From Xenopus tropicalis (Eukaryota; Chordata; Amphibia; Anura; Pipidae): 64,000 bases of DNA. Each line of letters starts with the position of its first letter. Position 1 is the first letter of the stretch. The notes under the pieces are model-generated. The model saw nothing but the letters and a program-made list of their open reading frames with translations, was not told the origin of the DNA and ran no database searches. Below, piece after piece: positions 58,278 to 64,000 of the stretch. Location: NCBI RefSeq assembly GCF_000004195.4, contig NC_030685.2, positions 55,458,516 through 55,522,515 on the forward strand, read 5' to 3'. A program made the translations under genes and the position numbers.

Positions 58278-59709
58278 ACCTTTACATGTTCAAGTCTCTT
58301 TTGAATTTCTTCCCGAGTGACCCATGCGTCAGTAGCTAAATTACTAGAACTGGGCATATTTAAAGGGAAGCCTTCATTAGCTGGCTCCTCAGATGTATAG
58401 ACAGATGAAAAATAAGAGTTCAAAATTTCAGCTTTTTCCCCGTTCTCATCAACCAACTTACTCCCCCCATGATAATAAGGTTCCCACCCCTTCTTGCTTC
58501 ATTTTTTTACTATTCACATAATTAAAAAATAATTTTGGATTCTTTTTACTCCTAGCTGCAATATCCCTTTCCATTTCTATTTTAGCTTGCTTGATAGCTT
58601 TTTTGCATGCTTTATTTGCTTCCTTGTACCTGATGAAAGTTTCTGCTGTCCCAGCGAACTTGAATGCCCTAAAAGCACGTCTTTTCTTACCAACCTCAAC
58701 ACTAACACCTTTATTCAGCCATAAGGGTTTTGCTTTGCGATGCCCTCCTTGCTTACAAGGGGGATATACTGTTGCGTATACCTGCAAAGCAATGTTTTAA
58801 AGATGTTCCATTTTCCTTCTGTGTCTAACCCCATGAAAAGCCTTTCCCAGTTGACACATTGCAGAGATGCCCTTTATACTGGCAAAGTCTGCACGTCTAA
58901 AATTTAGTTTTAGTTACTCCCTTATAGAGCTGTCTCTGCAGCATTATCTTAAAGGAGACCATGTTGTGATCACTGTTCCCCAGATGCTCACCCACACAAA
59001 TGTTAGAGATGAGTTCATTATTATTAGAAATCACCAGGTCCAAAATAGAGTCATTCCTAGTAGGTTCTTGAACTGCCTGAAATAAAAAGTTGTCATTTAG
59101 CATATTTACAAACCTACTAGCTTTTTCTGACTTAGCCACCCCATTACTCCAGTCAATGTCCGGATAATTAAAGTCCCCCATAATAACAACTTGACCCAGT
59201 TTTGAAGCCTCCTCCATTTGCAACAATAGCTGGGCCTCATCCCCCTCATCTATACGGGGTGGTTTATAGCATACACCAATGACCATTTTCTTTGTGACCT
59301 TCAGCCCTACTGAAATTTCTACCCAAAGAGATTCGACGTTTTCATTGGTAATGTCTTTATTACATGGCTTTAAATCTGACTTTACGTAAAGACAAACTCC
59401 TCCACCCTTTTTAATCTCTCTGTCCCTCCTAAAAAGTGTATAACCATTTAAATTCACAGCCCAGTCGCATTTATCATCCCACCAGGTCTCAGTGATACCT
59501 ATTAAATCCTAATTTTCAATACATGCAATAGCTTGCAGCTCCCCTAATTTACCCGACAAGCTACGCGCATTAGCCAGCATGCAGCGGAGATTACTACTTC
59601 TCCCTCTGATGTTTACATCAGCTAATGGAGAGTTAGAGCTAAGGCAAATATGAGACTGTTTTCCTTGTAACGGAAGCTCCTTATCTGATAAACTATATGC
59701 CCCCCTCAC
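58278..59709 (-). pseudogene. CR1 ORF2, endonuclease with stop, truncated RT
   Basis: This is the LINE endonuclease/reverse transcriptase. The endonuclease starts around 59580 with LRCMLANARSLSGKLGEL. A TAG at 59509-59511 then breaks the frame, which continues with DLIGITETWWDD. GVCYKPPRIDE, VVIMGDFNYPDIDW and NSDHNMVSF are endonuclease motifs with catalytic Asp/Asn and His. A frameshift follows at about 58897. The linker (58458-58787) and the pre-RT segment EEIQKRLEHVKV end at the LTR, so no RT catalytic motif remains. Confidence 0.9.
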
Positions 59710-59791
59710 TCCTCCCCCACAACCCTTTGCTAGTCCCCCTGCCCCATCTACACTAATATTCCCATAGAACTCTAGCTCACCCCCCCCCTGT

Positions 59792-60766
59792 CTAGTTTAA
59801 ACACTCCTCCAACCTCTTAACCATTCTCTCCCCTAGCACAGCAGACCCCCTTCCATTGAGGTGCAATCCATCATGGCTGTATAGATTGTACCCCAAGGAA
59901 AAGTCAGCCCAGTGCTCTAGGAACCCAAACCCTTCCTTCCTACACCAAGACTTTAGCCACGCATTTAGCTCCCTAAGCTCCCCCTGTCTCCCTAAACTTG
60001 GCACCGGCAAAATTTCCGAAAAAATTACATTGGAGGACCTTTGCTTAATCTTAGAGCCTAGATCCCTGAACTCACTCTTTAAGGTCCCCCACCTACCGTT
60101 CATTTTGTTGTTAGTACCGATATGTACCAAGACAGCCGGATCATGCCCAGCCCCTCCCAATAATGTGTCAACCCGATCAACCACATACCGAACCCTGGCA
60201 CCAGGAAGACAGCAAACTGTCCGGTTGAAGCGATCCGCTTGACAGATTACCCTGTCCACTTTCCTAATGATTGAATCCCCTATAACCACCATCTGTTTAG
60301 GCCTAGCTCTGCTCTCCTCCCCACCACTACTAGAGAAACTGGTCTCCCGGCTGTTAGAGAGATCAGCCTCATCAAGAACCGCCAGTCCAGAGTTCACACT
60401 CCCATCTTCTTCACACAATCTGGCAAATCTGTTGGGATGCGCAAACCCTGGAGCAGCCTCCCTTTTCCCCACACTAGATTTTCTAACTATCACCCAGCTT
60501 ACTGCCCTATCGTCCTTTTGCTGCTCCCCTCCCCCCATACTATCTGACCCCGCTAGTTCTTGTTCAGTTAGCAAGAGACTTCTTTCAAGATTGTTAATCG
60601 AACGCAGTGTTGCAACGTGTTCCTCTAGAGCTCTAACGCGAGCCTCTAAAGTGGCAATTCGCTCACATCCACAACAGAGGTATGCACTTTGGAACTGTTG
60701 TTCCACAACTGCATACATGTGGCAGGCTGTGCACTGTGTCAGACCTTCAATGTTGCTACCACTCAT
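59792..60766 (-). CDS. CR1 ORF1 with SGNH/esterase domain, intact, 324 aa
   Basis: CR1 ORF1 proteins bind the LINE RNA; many carry a lipase/esterase-like fold of uncertain role. The N terminus has Cys pairs (CTACHMY and CCGCERI), a zinc-finger-like arrangement. A coiled coil follows (ATLEARVRALEEHVATLRS, about residues 38-60). The SGNH blocks are clear: VVIGDSIIRK (nucleophile Ser about residue 165), VHIGTNNKMNG, and DGLHLNGRGSAVLGERM with the Asp and His of the triad. No stops or frameshifts, unlike the neighbouring ORF2. Confidence 0.92.
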   Translation of the reverse strand: MSGSNIEGLTQCTACHMYAVVEQQFQSAYLCCGCERIATLEARVRALEEHVATLRSINNLERSLLLTEQELAGSDSMGGGEQQKDDRAVSWVIVRKSSVGKREAAPGFAHPNRFARLCEEDGSVNSGLAVLDEADLSNSRETSFSSSGGEESRARPKQMVVIGDSIIRKVDRVICQADRFNRTVCCLPGARVRYVVDRVDTLLGGAGHDPAVLVHIGTNNKMNGRWGTLKSEFRDLGSKIKQRSSNVIFSEILPVPSLGRQGELRELNAWLKSWCRKEGFGFLEHWADFSLGYNLYSHDGLHLNGRGSAVLGERMVKRLEECLN

Positions 60767-61015
60767 TCTCCCAGTTACAAGAACAGTTAAACAAAAAAAG
60801 GTGAAAGGGCTTGTAGTAAATACCTTGTTTTACCTTGTTTTTAACTCCCTTAGTGTTTAACACCTGAGTTTATAACTCTACTTACAGAGCCCCCACTAAC
60901 TCCTGAGTTTATAACTCCACTTACAGAGCCCCCACTTAAAGAGCAATCACTTACAGAGCACCTACCAACAAAGCAAGCTCCACTGGAGTGCCAGTGGTTC
61001 TATTTAAACAGTCTG

Positions 61016-61450
61016 TAAAGGTCAACTAATCAAACCCCACCCCCTCAAACTGAGATTAATTACAAAGGAATGTAACCTGCTGTATGCCTATGGATCCCAC
61101 AAACTTTGTAAATTAGCACCAAAAACAACAATTACTTTTGAAAAAAATAAAATAAAACCCAACAGTTAAAAAAAACAAAACACAATGGTTTTGATAAAGT
61201 TACTAAAGAATACTTATCCCTTTTTTGTTGAAATGAAAGCAAGTTGATTCAACCAGCCACCAGCCTGTTAGTAGGCAGGCAGGCTGCCTTGGGAGCTTGA
61301 AGTGTAGTGTAGCCATCAAGGAAATGTATTGCAGAGCAAGGCACCAGGGATGGTTGTGCCAAAAGGCAAGGTAAGACCCTAGCCCCAGGCGACACTTTAG
61401 CAGGGGCAACAAAAAGCCTTCTCTGGTAATTTTAACAGGAGCATTTTAAT
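61016..61450. other. no gene recognised between CR1 and tandem repeats
   Basis: An AT-rich tract is followed by a stretch with AGGCAGGCAGG and a CCCAGGCGACACTTTAGCAGG box that looks repeat-derived. The short minus ORF here has no motif. Confidence 0.4.
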
Positions 61451-61451
61451 T

Positions 61452-61680
61452 TTTAGTGTTGCTTGCGAAACAAAGCATCACTATTGTTATCTCACAGGCT
61501 TATTAGTGGTGCTTGCGAAGCAAAGCATCACTACTGTTATCTCACAGGCTTATTAGTGGTGCTTGTGAAGCAAAGCATCACTGTTGTTATCTCACAGGCT
61601 TATTATTAGTGGTGCTTGCGAAGCAAAGCATCACTACTGTTATCTCACAGGCTTATTAGTGGTGCTTGTGAAGCAAGGGG
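61452..61680. repeat. 50-bp tandem repeat
   Basis: The unit GTGCTTGCGAAGCAAAGCAT and TATCTCACAGGCTTATTAG recurs at 61461, 61511, 61561, 61614 and 61664. AGTGGTGCTTG has an inverted partner, CAAGCACCACT, at 61768-61778, which may be an element end. Confidence 0.93.
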
Positions 61681-61849
61681 TGGGCGGTTAAATGCCCCAG
61701 CAGGGGCAATTGTCACAGAGAACTGAAGGAAACATTGTAATATTGGGGCACGAGTTTTGCCACGGCAAGCACCACTCACATTTTCTTCAGGAAATGTACC
61801 TCTCTAGTTATTATTTTTATTCTTCCGTACAAAAGTTCGGCACGGAACT

Positions 61850-63255
61850 TGTTCCGCACCGTTTGTCGTAGACCCATGAGTGAGGTGTCAAATCGTGCGG
61901 CCTATTCGGGAATGGGGTTTTATGTCTTTTCTAAGGGGTTGGCGGTTAATTGCACCTGCAGGGGGCAATTAACTGGCCCAAAAATCCCATAGACTTAACA
62001 TTGAGGCCAACTTTGACGGATTGTAGCGCAGAGAGGGAATTTTTTAGAAACGTGAAATTTACCACATTTGAAGAGGTTTGCAACCTGTGTCAGAAGATAC
62101 CCTGCACAAGGGTATAAGTTTTACCCCGGGGCAAGAGAGGTCCCCAAATTTGCCCCATTGACTTATAATGGGGATTTTGGTAAATAACTAGTTCGTCGTA
62201 GACCCATGAATGAGGTGTCAAACCATGCAGCTTATTTGGGAATGGGGTGCTATGCCTTTTCTGAGGGGTTGGAGGTTAATTGCCCCAGCAGGGGGCAATT
62301 AACCACCGTTTGTTGTAGACCCATGAATGAGGTGTCAAACCGTGCAGCTTAATCGGGAATGGGGTGCTGTGACTTTTGTGAGGGGTGGGCAGTTAATTGC
62401 CCCAGCAGGGGGCAATTAACCACCGTTTGTCGTAGACCCATGAATGAGGTGTCAAACCATGCGGCTTATTCGGGAATGGGGTGCTATGCCTTTTCTGAGG
62501 GGTTGGAGGTTAATTGCCCCAGCAGGGGGCAATTAACCACCATTTGTTGTAGACCCATGAATGAGGTGTCAAACCGTGCGGCTTAATCGGGAATGGGGTG
62601 CTGTGACTTTTGTGAGGGGTGGCCAGGGTTGGAGGTTAATTGCCCCAGCAGGGGGCAATTAACCACCGTTTATCGTAGACCTATGAATGAGGTGTCAAAC
62701 CATGCGGCTTATTCGGGATTGGGGTGCTTTGCCATTTCTGAGGGGTTGGAGGTTAATTGCTCCAGCAGGGGGCAATTAACCACCGTTTGTCATAGACCCA
62801 TGAATGAGGTGTCAAACTGTTCAGCTTATTCGGGAATGGGGTGCTATGCCTTTTCTGAGGGGTTGGAGGTTAGTTGCCCCAGCAGGGGGCAATTAACCAC
62901 CGTTTGTCGTAGACCCATGAATGAGGTGTCAAACCATGTGGCTTAATCGGGAATGGGGGTGCTGTGACTTTTGTGAGGGATGGGCCGTTAATTGCCCATG
63001 CAGGGGGCAATTAACCACCGTTTGTCATAGACCCATGAATGAGGTGTCGAACCATGTGGCTTATTCGGGAATGGGGTGCTATGCCTTTTCTGAGGGGTTG
63101 GAGGTTAGTTGCCCCAGCAGGGGGCAATTAACCACCATTTGTCGTAGACACATGAATGAGGTGTCAAACCATGCGGCTTATTCGGGAATGGGGTGCTATC
63201 ACTTTTCTGAGGGGTGGGCAGTTAAATGCCCCAGCAGGGGCAATTGTCACAGAGA
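61850..63255. repeat. 117-bp tandem satellite
   Basis: About eleven units carry GTAGACCCATGAATGAGG, CGGGAATGGGGTGCTATG and AGCAGGGGGCAATTAACC. Spacings from 62315 onward are 117, 117, 126, 117, 111-118 and so on. The unit length is a multiple of three, so ORFs appear across it, but they read only the repeat. Confidence 0.94.
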
Positions 63256-64000
63256 ACTGAAGGAAACATTGTAATATTGGGGCACGAGTTTTGCCACGGC
63301 AAGCACCACTCACATTTTGTTCAGGAAATGTACCTCTCTAGTTATTTTTATTATTCTTCCGTACAAAAGTTCGGCACGGAACTTGTCCCGCACCGCTTGT
63401 CGTAGACCCATGAGTGAGGTGTCAAATTGTGCGGCCTCTTTGGGAATGGGGTGCTATGTCTTTTCTAAGGGGTTGGTGGTTAATTGCCCCTGCAGGCTGG
63501 CTGGCTTGCTTAAGGTGGGTGCCTTGACCACTAGGCTATGCTTGCTCCTCCCGCTTGTAGGATGTTTTTTTCATCCGCTTGTCATCGTCATCTTGGCAGT
63601 TGGCCTATCCTAGCCGACTGAATGAAATGAAGGATTGTAGCGCAGAGAGGGAATCTTTTAGATCTTTTTAGAAATAACTAGTTTGTCGTAGACCCATGAA
63701 TGAGGTGTAAAACTGTGCGGCCTATTCGGGAATGGGATGCAATGACTTTTCTGAGGAGTGGGTGGTTAATTGCCCACCGCAGGGGGCAATTAACCAGGCC
63801 AAAAATCCTATTGACTTAACATTGAGGCAAACTTTGACGGATTGTAGCGCAGAGAGTGAATTTTTTAGAAATGTGAAATTTACCACATTTGAAGAGGTTT
63901 GCAACCTGTGTCAGAAGATACAACGCACAAGGGTATGCGGTTTACCCCCGGGGCAAGACAGATCCCCAAATTTGCCCCATTGACTTATAATGGGGATTTT
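63256..64000. repeat. second block of the same satellite family, reaching the window end
   Basis: Sequence from 61700-62160 (TCACAGAGAACTGAAGG, AGTTCGGCACGGAAC, GATTGTAGCGCAGAGAG) recurs at 63245-64000 as a higher-order duplication. It continues past the window. Confidence 0.85.

Larger units (their letters stand above)
58278..61015 (-). mobile_element. CR1 LINE, 5' part, cut at the ERV LTR
   Basis: The element reads on the minus strand from about 61015. It has ORF1, then ORF2 up to the start of reverse transcriptase. It stops exactly where the ERV LTR begins. Its 3' half is not on the other side of the ERV. CR1 copies are normally missing 5' sequence, not 3'. Confidence 0.88.

Noticed and set aside
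37369..58281. CCCT/ACCT as a 4-bp ERV target duplication
   Set aside because: One of four bases differs and the flanking sequences belong to different elements, so it is not good evidence.
60267..60860. 197-residue plus-strand ORF
   Set aside because: Antisense shadow of CR1 ORF1, which has clear domain motifs on the minus strand.
62359..63274. Cys-rich ORFs with repeated motifs
   Set aside because: They are translations of the 117-bp satellite, whose unit is divisible by three.

Overview
The window looks like genomic DNA of a pipid frog (Xenopus-like). It holds one well-preserved vertebrate gene, pofut2, and many repeat types that I recognise as typical of frogs: Harbinger, Tc1, CR1, L1, a class-I-like endogenous retrovirus (ERV) and TTAA-flanked foldback elements. 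The species call rests on my memory of these families, not on a search.

Layout. 1-14.0 kb: a decayed inverted duplication (arms about 250-4372 and 9990-14042, spacer 5.6 kb). Each arm carries matching small exons of what looks like the membrane and cytoplasmic part of a type I receptor, and later insertions have hit each arm separately. 14.0-19.8 kb: intergenic DNA with repeats. 19.87-31.84 kb: pofut2 on the minus strand, nine coding exons giving 435 codons. It encodes the ER enzyme that adds O-fucose to thrombospondin repeats. Its introns carry a 33-bp and a 36-bp minisatellite, and intron 7 appears to use a GC-AG splice pair. 31.9-37.4 kb: a CpG-containing promoter, then intergenic DNA with a complete 1.6-kb Tc1/mariner element whose transposase is intact.

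37.37-58.28 kb is a nested stack. The outermost layer is an ERV read on the minus strand. It has two 472-bp LTRs that I found to differ at two positions, but a decayed and scrambled interior. A 12-kb Harbinger transposon sits in its pol gene, between RNase H and integrase, and a 5'-truncated L1 sits near its 3' LTR. The Harbinger carries an intact four-exon Myb/trihelix-like gene and a broken DDE transposase. The ERV interior contains two tandem chromodomains (54148-54567) between an env-like fragment and the start of reverse transcriptase. They have no start codon and one internal stop, so ORF calling misses them. I know of no retrovirus-type element with tandem chromodomains, and this is the main candidate for something undescribed.

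58.28-61.0 kb: the 5' part of a CR1 LINE with an intact esterase-type ORF1 and a broken ORF2, cut off exactly at the ERV LTR. 61.0-64.0 kb: tandem repeats of 50 bp and about 117 bp.

Only pofut2 is a confident host gene. The receptor-like exons at 9.9-12.3 kb may be part of a live gene, but their splice phases do not chain together as read here. The rest of the coding sequence belongs to mobile elements.
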